From: Polytrichum commune
Lineage: Eukaryota; Streptophyta; Polytrichopsida; Polytrichales; Polytrichaceae
Direction of reading: 5' to 3'
Assembly: GCA_950295325.1 (NCBI GenBank)
Contig: OX485804.1
Coordinates: 3,348,001-3,412,000, forward strand
Length of the DNA stretch: 64,000 nt
In this document: piece after piece, positions 12,401-23,229 of the stretch
Position numbering within the stretch: position 1 is the stretch's first letter
How the letters are laid out: the number at the start of each line of letters is the position of its first letter
Notes under the pieces: model-generated
Told to the model about the DNA's origin: nothing
Seen by the model: the letters and a program-made list of their open reading frames with translations, nothing else
The model's database searches: none
Position numbers and translations under genes: made by a program

Positions 12401-15399
12401 GCAAGGCATCCTCCAAAGACTACATGTGATGAGGGTGATTTGGTTCCTAATGGGGGACACTTGCCAGACACTGACCTCGTATCAACACTTGAGGTGCTCG
12501 ATTTTGCTACTAAATTACAGCCACCTGACGAACTCCCTGGAATGGAGACGGAAGTCAGCACTAAGTCTGAACATGATGCAGGTTTTAGCAGAGGTGCAAA
12601 AGCAAACTCAACTGCGTCTGAGGTTCTGATACGACCACAGGTCAAAAAGGGTCATGAAAGGTTGAAAAAAGCTAAGTGCCACACAGGTGAAAAGGTTGTA
12701 TTAGCAGAACGCAAAAATGGGTCGTTCACCTCTGCCAAATCTAGTTATCCCTTGGTCGAAGCTACAGAGGGAGTACTCCAAGAGACATTGAAGAGGATTA
12801 AGCCCAATTCTAGGAAGCCTTCTGGAGCAGTTAGCACAGGAGATTTGGTTAAGAAGATAGAGGGTAGTGAGGAAGTGGTGGCCAGTAAGAATTTACTTGC
12901 CAGTCCAATTTCATTAGATTGTGCACGATGCTCAATTAACGGTTGGGTTTGGCGTAGTTGGGCCCGAGAGAGAGCCAAAAAGAGATTGCAAAGTGGGGTC
13001 AAGACAGCAGGTAGAAAGGTAATGAAAGATGAGCTACCAAAGTTGAGAAAGACGAAAAAAATGGAAACAAACGTCATCTATAAGAAGACCTTTGATTCTG
13101 TTGCAAGTCTACAAGCTGCCCGACAAAATCGGGCCACTTTGAGGAAATTGGCTTTTGCTTCTGAAGGATCTGATATGTTAAGGTTTAATCTGCACAAGGT
13201 AGGAAAATAAACTTTACTCAGCATCAGAAGTTCATACAAGGATGTATTCTCAAAAGAGAATTTTGTCTAGCTTTATTCAGGTTCCAGTATCTTCTAGGGT
13301 TTACTCCCTTCACATGTGAATTATAGAGGTTGTCTAGGAATTGCATAAGATTTAGCTTGAGAAGAGGACACTTACTTAAGTTTGTGTGTTATGTGTTAGG
13401 CTCGAAAGAAGCAACTGAAATTTCAAAGAAGTAAGATCCATGACTGGGGTTTGATGGCTGCTGAGCGGATTGACGCAGAGGAATATGTCATTGAGTATGT
13501 TGGAGAAATTATAAGAAAAAAGGTAGAATATCTATCTTTCTAACTAGGTGTAACATTATATGTGATGCTTTTGGATAGTTTTATGGAGTTAATCTCTTTC
13601 AATCCTTGTTTTCTTGTTTTTGAGTAACCCTCAAGATGTGTGTATCGAGCAATCCAATTGTGTGAGGGCTTTATGGGCTGTCTCTCTTTCAACTAAACAC
13701 CATGTAATAAACAGGTATCAGATGTAAGGGAGAAACAATATGAAGCGATCGGTATTGGCAGCAGTTATATGTTCCGGATTGATGATGAACAAGTGGTGAG
13801 ATCTCATCTGTTAGTGGAAGCAGAAAAATCAATCTGGTCTTTGACCTTGTGAAGGTTTTAGTGTGCACATGTTTCCTCTTTCAATATCAATTCTTTCTCA
13901 ATGCACAAACTAAGACATATGTCATCAAAACTATATTATGATATATATGATCAACAACATATGACTAGATGATATCCAGTGCGCTATCCTCATTCAATCT
14001 CTTTCTTACATGGTTTTGGGTTATGCAGATAGATGCAACACGGCGTGGTGGGCTGGCAAGGTTTATAAATCATTCCTGTGATGTAAGTATTTATCCTTAG
14101 TTTTAGATTAAGATGTTGAGGATGTGTGTAAACTTAGAGAACTTTCACTCAGGAGAGAGTCCATTGAACATTGCACCAATATGTACTAGTTCAAAGGTTT
14201 AGAGGTCCAAGAACCACATAGTCTAAGTTTTGTCATCGGCATTAGAGCAGTAGGGCAATCAGATTCAGCTCAAGATCACAAGATTCGAACATAGATATCA
14301 AGTCTTAAGAACTGAAAGACATGGATGTGTGCTGAGGAACAGAAAAGCAAAGAGGATAGCATCTTGTGCCTTCTGGTCTGAAGTTAGCAGCATTTGAAGG
14401 ACACTACTTGTTACTCCTACTCGCTCTTCAAGCAAGACTAGGGACGAATCTGTTGATACAAAGAAGCAACGTTGGGTATTTGAGTTCCTTAACAAAAAAT
14501 TGCAAATGAGCAATGTAAGGCTTATCGGTGTTGTCCTTACTGTCCTTCCGTATTTATTGGAAATTTCAGAAATGTTCTTCGCTGCGGGGTAACGTTATGA
14601 AGAACAAAATACACAGAAGTTTTGAATAATAAATGACATTGCTAATGGAAGATTAAAAAGGTTATTAGTGGAAAAGGAACTGTTGTTTTCTAGGCGAATT
14701 TCTTCTCCCATTTCATTCAGAAAGTCTTGAATTCACAGTTTACTCTACGTATAATATGCCAAGCAACAGCTGTAAAGGCAAATCACGTTCTGAGCTTATG
14801 AAACTCTGTGTACCATATATGTATTTATATTATTTCAAATAAAATTTGTATAATATGAACACAGCTAAGTTCAGTTGAAAGCCTCAACTGTGTTTGGGAC
14901 AGTCTATGATGGTATAGTCTGGTGTTTACATGCTGTGTTGTAAGTTTGACACCACAAGCTCTGGACTGTGCAGCCTAATTGTTACACAAAGATCATCACT
15001 GTTGATGGTCAAAAGAAAGTAGTGATTTATTCAAAACACCAAATTGCTCCTGGAGAAGAGCTGACATATGATTACAAGTTCAGCCTAGAGGACGTGAAGA
15101 TCCCCTGCTTCTGTGGTGCAGCCAAGTATGTCTCGTATGATCATAGTGTGTTGTCTTTTATCTGTCTACCATCATTACTCATATAAAGTTTGTTAGTTTT
15201 ATTAAAATTCCCTAGTGTGTGCTTCTATGTCACCACAGTTTATGTTACTTGAAAAATTGAATTGTTTTTGAGACGGTTAGATTACATTGGAAAAGGTTTT
15301 ATGTTTTGCAGAGCATAACCAGAATTTAGTACTCTAATAAGTGACCTGTCCACATTTTTTCTTGCATGTGTGTACAGATGTCGAGGCTCTTTAAATTGA
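6466..15399 (+). CDS. ATXR7: Histone H3K4 methyltransferase, ATXR7/SDG25-like (SET1 class)
   Basis: Predicted coding exons: 6466-7566, 8645-8752, 8905-9021, 9335-9727, 9910-10068, 10561-10642, 11100-13198, 13400-13522, 13715-13795, 14029-14082, 14974-15125, 15378-15399. All introns are GT-AG and phases join without a stop, giving about 1,496 residues, close to Arabidopsis ATXR7 (about 1,420). Domains in order: a GYF-like module at about 292-345 ([19 protein letters not shown]); a clearer GYF domain at about 404-460 ([20 protein letters not shown]); a long low-complexity Lys/Glu-rich region with nuclear-signal-like clusters in the 700-codon exon; an N-SET-like block from about 1264 ([13 protein letters not shown]); SET at about 1360-1480 with [20 protein letters not shown] and [10 protein letters not shown]; post-SET Cys1484, Cys1486, Cys1491. 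All catalytic motifs are intact and the protein ends just after post-SET, as in this family. Family knowledge: nuclear methyltransferase that deposits H3K4 methylation at active genes, including the FLC locus in Arabidopsis. The start ATG is chosen because an in-frame stop lies 15 bases upstream in the same exon. Confidence 0.93.
10218..10440. mobile_element. Stowaway-like MITE in an ATXR7 intron, near-perfect hairpin
   Basis: 223-bp element between TA dinucleotides (10216-10217 and 10441-10442), the target-site duplication typical of Tc1/mariner MITEs. Its end reads GGGACGGAGGGA, matching the CTCCCTCCGTCCC terminus of plant Stowaway elements. Almost the whole element is self-complementary: arms of about 100 bases (10222-10325 against 10335-10437) separated by a very short loop. 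It lies in the intron between 10069 and 10560, so it is carried in the ATXR7 primary transcript. Four shorter relatives sit at 46.2-47.2 kb. Confidence 0.88.
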
Positions 15400-16850
15400 G
15401 CACCAAACACAATAGGAATTGAATTATACCAGCGACAATCCTGGGGCCACCCCCTTGACAGGTGTGGGACATGATTATCTGATATCGGTCATTGCACTAG
15501 GAATTTGAAAGAGGTTAAGTAGAACTAAGAATTGTAGACTGCTCAACAAGGTTCGCAATGAAATATTAGCAAGCTATTCCATGGATTACATTAACCGATT
15601 TAGTGCATTTGTACTTGCAGGAGCAAATTGATTAGAGTGGGTGGTGGTATCCCAACAGAACCCAAATTCTGCACAAGTAGAGGCCTCTTAAATTGTGTAA
15701 ATTTGATGAGCTCCATTGCAGTGTGGACTGAAGACTGCACTGAGCCAGAGGGTTCCAGATTGTGTGTAGATATCATTGCAAAATTTGTATTACTTGTTAC
15801 ATAGTTACCACTGTTGAGATTCTTTCATCAAATTTAATTGAGAATGATTTGTCCGGCTCAAATTCAACCATGTAGGCTTATGTAACAATCACTGTCCATC
15901 CTGATGGTAAGTATGGTGTAGTCATTGAGATGGGATTTTAAAGTCTTGTTGAGCAGACTTAAAAAAATCACTGTAACCCTAGATTACTCGGTCTTCATAC
16001 TGTTCCATTTTTGTCTACTATCAAGCCTTCTAAGAAATCACATGAGGCTGTGTGGGTAAAAAAAAATTAACGATGTTTTTGGAAGATAAACTTGAATAAC
16101 TGCAACTAAGGTATATTAGGGGCAAAGAAGGCTGAGGATTCGTGGCAGCCACGTTAGGGGTCTGGGAAAAACTCATCCCAAATTAATCTTGCTCCAATAA
16201 TTCAGAGTCTTTGATGCTAATTCCATGTTGAAATGTGCTATGGAATCATCTCTATGAGCTATGACATCTATGGACATAGAGCTCTATGGAATCATCCAAC
16301 ATATGGATTTGGGCATTAGAAGCTTGAGCATGTTAGCAATTGCGAATCATGACTAAAGAATTTGAAATTGTTGAGATTGGAGTTGGGGAAGGTATTGATC
16401 TAAGCTCCAGAATCAAAGATTCTCTACTTCACAATGTGGTGTTATAGGAGGAACTCTTTTACTGTTCAATGTGTTGGAAGTGGGAACATCAATAGTAGCT
16501 TCTACATGGGTCATTTGCCAATAAAAACCAAGTTGAATGCCAATATTGGTCGCGTCATGTCTCTAAATTGGTCACATGTAAGATAAAATGTTGCGGAATT
16601 GTTGTTTCATTATAGATTACCCACAATGTAAGTTAGACGGTACCTCACAACCACATGCCACCTCGGGCACAAAAATCAAGCATGTCATAGCTCAGTGGAT
16701 AACACTCCTCACTATGGAGGATGGCGAGTTTAGTTTGACTTTTGCAAAGGTGACTGACCCAAATATCATCAATGTGGTAGCTAAATCACCATGTATTACT
16801 TACCCACCGAATTAAAGCGAATGTACCACCAATAAAGAGCCAAAAAAAGG
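15400..16850. other. ATXR7 3' UTR and intergenic DNA
   Basis: The 3' UTR starts after TGA at 15399; its end is not defined. No further gene is evident. At 16686-16710 a tRNA-like box A (TAGCTCAGTGG) is followed by a short anticodon-arm-like hairpin, but no convincing acceptor stem or box B, so it looks like a tRNA-derived relic. Confidence 0.5.
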
Positions 16851-16919
16851 TGTCTAATTAAGGAAGTTGATTGAATTAGCCTCATCTACCTTAATGCACC
16901 ATCCTTTGTCTTTTCTAAG

Positions 16920-17170
16920 TGGTGTGTTAAGGTATGCAAATGTTTTTTGGTTAGTTTTCTTAACCAAACACCTATATTTAATTGGTGTGTGGTTAGGTGA
17001 AGATCAAAGAACAACACCATAGAGACACATCGTTGTAAGAGATTGCACTATGTCCTCAACTTTTATTAACTATTCCACACTCAATAATGAACACAATTGG
17101 GTGGACCAATGCATTCAAGGAACCAACAAACAAGCACTTTTGATAACCATGACTAAATCAAGGTAGGCAA
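16920..17170. repeat. Dispersed repeat, copy 1
   Basis: Sequence from GGTGTGTGGTTAGGTGAAG through CCATGACTAAATCAAGG recurs at 47,340-48,420 (where it is split by a hAT-like element) and at 60,020-60,330. All copies share the blocks GGTGTGT, GAACAA.ACCA, AATTGGG and AACAAACA.GCACTT in the same order. Class unknown. This copy serves as an empty site for the 47.4 kb insertion. Confidence 0.75.
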
Positions 17171-17183
17171 CAAGATGGACACA

Positions 17184-20100
17184 TTAACACCATCTTGATG
17201 TACTTTTTAGTCCCATAAGCCTTTTGGCTTCCCTGACTTTTAAGATCAATTTCATTTCATAAAAACTCATAAAAACTCCCAAAGCTGACTGAGGATATGG
17301 ACAATGAAAAGGCCAGCAGAGCTGACTAATGCAATTCTGCTCTTTATTCCACATGAAAAAGAGCTTATGAGCACACACTTCTAAGTGTCGTAGTTGTAAT
17401 GGACTTCCCAGTTCATTGCAAAATTTGAGGATTGTCACGAGCTCCCTGTACCTAGTGACTAGTCCGCAGCAATGCATCACAGAAAAAGCACGCCCCTCAA
17501 TGAAAGGTATAGCTGATATTATCAGGAACCCTAAAGCTACAAACCTACTCTTAAACTTGGCCCCAAGTTGGACTTCTAATCAGAATTGAGTAGGAGTATC
17601 CAAGGTGTTAGGCCATATCTTGGCAAGCACTGCATCGAAACAATGTGAATCTCATCATAATTGGTGAACATAACATCTTGTGGGAGCAGCTAGACGCAAC
17701 GTGTGTGTCAAGATGCCACAGGATATAATGGAACCAGGGTATACACACTTCAAGTCTGGGACCTTAACCAGCTGCATAACTACTTGGGGAAGAAGCTTTT
17801 TTTCTGGATGGTCTGTGACGTTGTGTGCGCACGCCTCTTTCACCTGAATGCGATTTAGACATTGATTAACTGATTGTTAATCAATGCATAAAAAGCAAAA
17901 GAAGAAAACAGTCAAAACCCCATAGATTGTGCACAGTAACAAGAATGTAAGCTATGAAACCATTGACCCACAAATGTAAGATGACTTTGGTTGTGATCTA
18001 AAAACAGAACTTCTGTTCTTGTTTTTCTTATATTTCATTAAAACGCAATGAATCTTGAGACAGACCACTTGAGAAAATTTAGAATCCTCTTTACTTCAGT
18101 GGTGTTGAAACTGGTCAACTTAATATAGTCAGATGTGAGCCAAGTCTTCGTACCCTTTCATTTAATCCTAAATGAGCTCACACCAAAAACAGAATCTGAG
18201 TAATCATAAAACTATTAACGCATTGTGAGATACCCTAGGGAGAGCAACAATATTACTTAGTAGCAGTGTAAAACAAATTTCATGAAATATAGCTGTTGAT
18301 AGCAGAACTGTGCAACAACAACTTCCCAAAAGAATCTTGTCAGCTCCTTCTAAAAGCTACTGTCAAACAACTCTTTATTCATGGAGTTTATATGCATCAA
18401 AAAGACCAATTGAACAGTCACATTGCCAAGAATCTTCAATGTTCTCCCCTCTAGTTGTCTCCTCTTCCTTCGCAACTATTTATAAGCTGATGAAGCAGAT
18501 GACAACCTCTGAGAAAACCTCATGCAGAAGGAGGGGAGCTGAACTTCACACCAACAACAGGACAGAGGAGGAATTCTCTAGATTTCAGGAAACAAGGATA
18601 CCAAAGTTGGAGAAGATGAAACACTTGGAAGAGTGGTAAACCATGACATTAGGCTTGATTCAGACTTCCCCTTGGGCTGCTGAATTCAATACCATGGACA
18701 TATCAATACCTATCGCCTATGTAAACTTGTCTGAAACAAAAAAAAACTTTCCGAACTTTGACAGCACTGTTATTGGAATAAACAGTTGCATGTATGGTTA
18801 CACACTACTCCACAACTCTAAGAAACGCACCTTAACCCCAGATACTATGATACCCACTGTAGACTGAGCGGGTTTTAAAGCTGGCTCTACAATCCATTAT
18901 GCACACAAACCATATGTGACAATAGCATGGCCTGCTTGCAGAGAACAAATGGCAATAGATACTTACGGACGTATGCTGGGTGTTACTCATTGCCACCTTT
19001 AAAGTGGGATTACTGGTTATTTGGGCACCTGAGATTGTCCTTACACATGATGGGGCAACTGAATTCCAGTGGTCAGAGCAGCCTAGAGGTCAAACTACAA
19101 CAAAATATCATACTATAAGCTCACTTTATCACAGGTTTTTTATGGAGTCACCTAAAATAGAGTGGACAAACAAACAAGGTAGTTACAAACTTGCAGAATA
19201 ATTAATGTCATGACACATGTAAAGCCTACCCCATACATCTTGTATCAGGTCATTTAAAAACCAACAAGTGGTAAACGAGTATTCACAAAAAGATCAGAGA
19301 ATTATGGCAGTGCCTGTATCCATTTGCTCTAGTGGCCATAGATATCTGAACAGAGCAAGTACCTTACATTTGATTTTGAACAAAGGCCTGAGAATTGGGT
19401 TTGTTGCACAGTTAGGTCTAGTAGTCTTTAGTTGTCATGTAGTCATTGTGGATATGCCAACGATATCCAGATCAGGTGAATGCTCAAGTGAGAGAGTATA
19501 GTGATCAATGAAGATGGCCCAAATCACATCCTCTGTGGCCAAGGCGTCAAGAATGCTTTCAAGGAAAATCAGGAAAGACAAAGTAAGAAACTCACCAAAT
19601 TTAAATATGAGTAGCAAGTTGTCATCAGGAAGAGCTGAAAACAATGCCACCGGTTGTAAAAAAAATCCCCAACTATTGATAACAAATCCAGTGTTCTGTT
19701 GTCACAGCCTGATTGCAGATTAGAGTGCAACCTCAGGAGGGGTCCTATCTTTGGGCATGTTGCAGGTATGCTTTCCTCCAATCTTGGGGAGAGAACAACT
19801 ATTTCAGGGACCATCTGCAAATCCGTAGCATTCCAATTAAGAACTGATCCTTATTTAGTGTACAGTGTTCTATGTCAACCTTCAGAATGTGACCCTTCTG
19901 CAAGACTACGATTGTTGCACTCTGATACCAAGTGCATTCAATACCCACATCAAAGGTACAAATTATAAATTGAAGAAAATACATGCTACAGAATGTCTAC
20001 AAATTATGACCATAACCAATAAATAGAAATGAGAAAAGCCACACCTGTTGCAGTATTACAGGAGAGCAAACTTTCACATTACACCCAGGTGCACTCCAGT

Positions 20101-20341
20101 TTAGTTCACCTCTGTACTGATACGCAATAGTCAACCTGAATTGCTTCGGTCTGAGTTGCTCCGATTCTGCTGGGGTTCCAAAATACATTCCATGGATGAA
20201 TCTCTTCTGGCAACCCACAAGCTCCTCACATTCAACAGAGGTGGACAAGCTGATTGGAGATAGAATTGGCATGGTTGGATCCGTGAAGCTGCATTGGTAG
20301 GTCATCTCCGATCTCTTTTGGTAGCCATAATGCACTCGCAC
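17184..20341 (-). CDS. Unrecognised multi-exon candidate gene (possibly decaying)
   Basis: Several minus-strand stretches look coding. The best is 20045-20341: 99 codons between an acceptor (GAGTAG) and donor (CAACAG/GTGTGG), in phase 0, containing RFIHGMYFGTPAESEQ and QFRLTIAYQYRGELNW. The next, 19814 downward, starts after TTTGCAG with MVPEIVVLSPRLEESIPATC and runs to a GTGAGT donor near 19600. Other stretches are 17710-17843 (KEACAHNVTDHPEKKLLPQ) and 17184-17505 (GLVTRYRELVTILKFCNELG). I could not join them all in one frame: the segment near 19,440-19,560 only reads open in a phase that does not match its neighbour. I do not recognise the family. Either exon borders are mis-seen or the gene is broken. 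Confidence 0.4.
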
Positions 20342-21149
20342 CTACTCAAAAGCCAACTGTGATCATCAGCCAAGGTTTATAATCAGCTAGAAAGAGGCAC
20401 CATTATGCACAGACATCTGTTTCAGTTGTTTGATCAGCATGTCCTAAACCACACGAGACTTCAACTAGGACATATAGGGAGAGAAAATAATTTAGACGCA
20501 CTTCTGTTGTTCTAGTGCCAGGACAAGTGGCCATTGTAGACCCAATTCTCATGTGCGCGTAAACTGAACAAAAGCATAACTTCTTCAGTTAGTATTTTCA
20601 AGTTTAACGAGTCGATTTCATACAAGCTGTTCCATAATGCGCTCGCAGACAATATCAAATATTCCAAATGAAAGGAGGGATGGAGAGTTACTGTTTCTGC
20701 AGAGCGAATTTCGACCTAAGAATGTGATTCATATAACCTAAAACCATGTAATCCAATGAAGAAGTCCGAGGTCTACTTTATTTGCAAAGTTGTAAGAAGA
20801 CTTCTGTAAGTGAAATCGCTAGAGCAACCCATTGCAAATCCTCCAGACAAACTTTGTCCCGACGTTGTGATCCTCGGAATGATTACAACATACATGAATC
20901 CATAACGAAGAAAAGAACCACTATATGATTGGCATAATATTTGAAACTCTGAAAAGGTAGACACAGCCAAAATCCAAGGCCGCGGAAGGAGTTCCAAGCA
21001 AGCCCAAAGGCTTCATTGGACACGGGCAAAATTTACATTCTAATGAACACAATATTCGAAAAAGGGAACGGCGGAGGGTATGCAACTGTGTTGAAGACGA
21101 ATGTCGGGCATCAAGGAGCTTCAGGCAGGCTTGGCAACATTGTTCTTCC
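20342..21149. other. Possible upstream region of the minus-strand candidate; otherwise nothing clear
   Basis: Short open frames on the minus strand (20773-20997, 20921-21160) lie where a leader of the 17.2-20.3 kb candidate would be expected, but neither has a recognisable motif or a clear splice link. No other structure seen. Confidence 0.35.
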
Positions 21150-22330
21150 CAGTTCTTCAAGCTAGAATACTAGGTCACTAGGATACCGTCGGAACTGCAC
21201 TAAACACGAATTCGCAAGTTTAAAACTGTGGTGATGATGATTATTGACTGGCCTCAGAGGAAGCATGTGTTGAGCAGGAATATATCTGCAGGATACGCGC
21301 ACATATTGCAGGAGAGGTCCATACATATATTTTTTTTTCTTTTCCTTGCCATTTGAAAAGGATCCATTGGGTTTTCGCGTAAATCGCAGTGCCCTTGTCT
21401 ATCATGAGGTTTTTAACCTTGTTATTGAGAAGGATGGCAGTGCCTCCACTCCATCTATTGGTGGTGGAAGTGCAAACCACACCATTCCAAAGGCCCTCTC
21501 CGTTGCTCCCGATATCTTGTGATCCTATATTTTCACGAAGTGTTTGTCGAACTTTCTGAGCTTGAAGAAAGACAATAACTGGTCCAAACTTTCATAGTGC
21601 TTATATTAGTTCTAGCGTGATTGGTTTGATACGCTTGACATTCCAAGTCAAAATATTCAGAAGTTTGTCAATCATTGAATGATTGAAGTTGATACCTCTT
21701 GGGTCCATTGCATGCATCCCAACTAGGAGAGAATATAATATTCCTTCTAAGCATCTAAGTACTAACAAGAGGTCCACATTTGAGTAATATCAACATCAGG
21801 AATCACAAGGTGCTGTTCACCTCTTTCAAGCCACCGGAAGTCCCTGCTATCTAGCCAAGAATCCTACTCATTCATCCTCCATCAAACAGCGAATTCCCGC
21901 AACTAAGCCTCCCGCATTTCCCACCCTTCCCCTCTACCAAAACTACAAACGAAATATTGTTCTTCCTAGTATTCTTCTACCTTCGAGGTAGTACATTAGA
22001 TTATCAGGTTACCTTCGAGACTGCACAGAATACGATTTCCTAGGATTGAAACTTGTTGTGTATATGATGGTTATTGACTGGCCTCAAAAATAGCCTGTGT
22101 CGGTAGAGCATTGTATCTGCAGGGATACGGTCACGCATTGCAGCAGAGAGGCTTCACATTTTGAGTAATGTCAAAATGAGGAATCACAAGGTGCTGCTCA
22201 CCTCTTTGAAGCCACGGGAAGTCCCCGCTATCCAGCCAAGAATCTTACTCCATTCATTCTCCATCAAACAGCAAATTCCCCCAGCTATGCATCCCCCATT
22301 TCTCCCCTTCTACCAAATCTACACGAAACC
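21150..22330. repeat. Local tandem duplication
   Basis: Two adjacent copies, about 21150-21957 and 21960-22330. Shared blocks include TTATTGACTGGCCTCA, then TGCAGG.ATACG, then GAATCACAAGGTGCTG.TCACC and CATCAAACAGC.AATTCCC, in the same order. Copy 1 is about 450 bases longer only because of a LINE fragment inserted at 21322-21767. Divergence between copies is visible by eye, so the duplication is not recent. Confidence 0.85.
21322..21767 (-). mobile_element. LINE endonuclease-region fragment with A-tail and target-site duplication
   Basis: Flanked by identical AGAGGTCCA at 21313-21321 and 21768-21776; the matching point in the second copy of the duplication is uninterrupted. Read on the minus strand it starts with a short leader, an ATG and NILTWNVKRI, the N-terminal motif of the LINE apurinic-like endonuclease, and later WSGGTAILLNNKV. 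It ends in an A-rich tail (T-run on the plus strand at 21331-21343). The frame is interrupted, so it is a dead copy. The A-tail follows endonuclease sequence directly, without reverse transcriptase or 3' UTR. Confidence 0.75.
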
Positions 22331-22361
22331 AACCAGCTCTTTGTCCCAAACTTCAGCCTTC

Positions 22362-22385
22362 AACGCAACGCAACGCAACGCAACA
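22362..22385. repeat. (CAACG)n short tandem repeat
   Basis: About five consecutive CAACG units. Just downstream the motif CACCGAGCTCCA occurs three times (about 22469, 22511 and 22575) at irregular spacing. Confidence 0.85.
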
Positions 22386-22683
22386 CACTCCTTCCTCTCA
22401 AACACCTACTCCGTTCCTCTCAGACCGAACTCCATAGCCAACGGATACAAAACTTCTGTCACAGGCTTACACCGAGCTCCACAATCCCAAACTGCTCTCC
22501 TTCGAGGCTCACACCGAGCTCCATAACTTAACTTAACTTGGTTCAATATTGCTCAAACCTGCTCCAGGGAGCTCACACCGAGCTCCATGGCTTTACAAGG
22601 AAAAATAATGATAACGATATTATTCCCCTGGGTTTTCATGGATGCGAAAGCGTCGTCACCCCGTGACGATCGAAGCTCGCTCG

Positions 22684-22736
22684 CGCTCTCTCTCTCTCTC
22701 TCTATCTCGCTCTCTCCCTCTCTCTCTCAACGAAGC
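22684..22736. promoter_or_regulatory. CT-rich tract upstream of a TATA box
   Basis: An imperfect (CT)n run of about 50 bases, of the pyrimidine-patch kind common in plant promoters, about 80 bases upstream of the TATA box at 22817. It could also be a neutral microsatellite. Confidence 0.45.
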
Positions 22737-22816
22737 TTGTTCTCATCATCATCACATGACCGTCGAGTGCTCCGAGGCTGGAAGGAAGAAAAAGATGCTG
22801 CGACGCCTGCCATGCA

Positions 22817-22823
22817 TATAAAA
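22817..22823 (+). promoter_or_regulatory. TATA box
   Basis: TATAAAA in a locally GC-rich context, about 160 bases upstream of the ATG at 22980. Together with the CT-rich tract it gives a plausible plant core promoter for the small gene downstream. Confidence 0.5.
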
Positions 22824-22979
22824 ACGCGATCACGTCGTACAGGGGGGCTTTAAAGCAGCAGGGTCATTTCACTGTGCCATTTCCTGAGCGGCGTGCGTCG
22901 TGGCATTCCCATGGGGAATCCGCGAGGTCGTAAGCGTGCTTAGTGCGGGAGCGGGACCCAAACCCTAATCGCAGCTTGG

Positions 22980-23222
22980 ATGGCCTCCAGCCAGGGTTTG
23001 GATTTAGCCCATTTCCTTTGTTATTTTGTGTCCATTTGTTTTATGCTCTTTTTGTTTTTTGTCGTCGCCTCCGACGACCCGGGTACTCCGGTCAACCCCA
23101 ACCTGAGAGCCGTGGTGGTGGGCCAGTCTCCCGAGCCTCCTTTCACGGGCAGCCCGAACAAAAAGGAGCACAATGAAAACGAACATCTTCATCGACTCTT
23201 CATCCTCTCTTCATCCTTCTGA
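22980..23222 (+). CDS. Candidate small secreted protein, unrecognised
   Basis: 80-codon frame with ATG in good context (TTGGATGG). Residues about 10-30 are strongly hydrophobic (HFLCYFVSICFMLFLFFVV), then A-S-D: a good signal peptide with a plausible cleavage site. The remaining 50 residues are polar and include PEPPFTGSPNKKEHN. This has a loose resemblance to the Pro/Gly...His-Asn ends of plant IDA and CLE signalling peptides, but spacing differs and the protein continues another 15 residues, so I do not assign it to either. The local region is GC- and CpG-richer than its surroundings and has a TATA box 157 bases upstream. An overlapping frame at 22943-23176 is treated as a shadow. Confidence 0.38.
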   Translation: MASSQGLDLAHFLCYFVSICFMLFLFFVVASDDPGTPVNPNLRAVVVGQSPEPPFTGSPNKKEHNENEHLHRLFILSSSF

Positions 23223-23229
23223 TATATCC

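Noticed and set aside
16686-16750. tRNA gene suggested by TAGCTCAGTGG
   Set aside because: No acceptor stem or proper T arm could be folded; treated as a tRNA-like relic.
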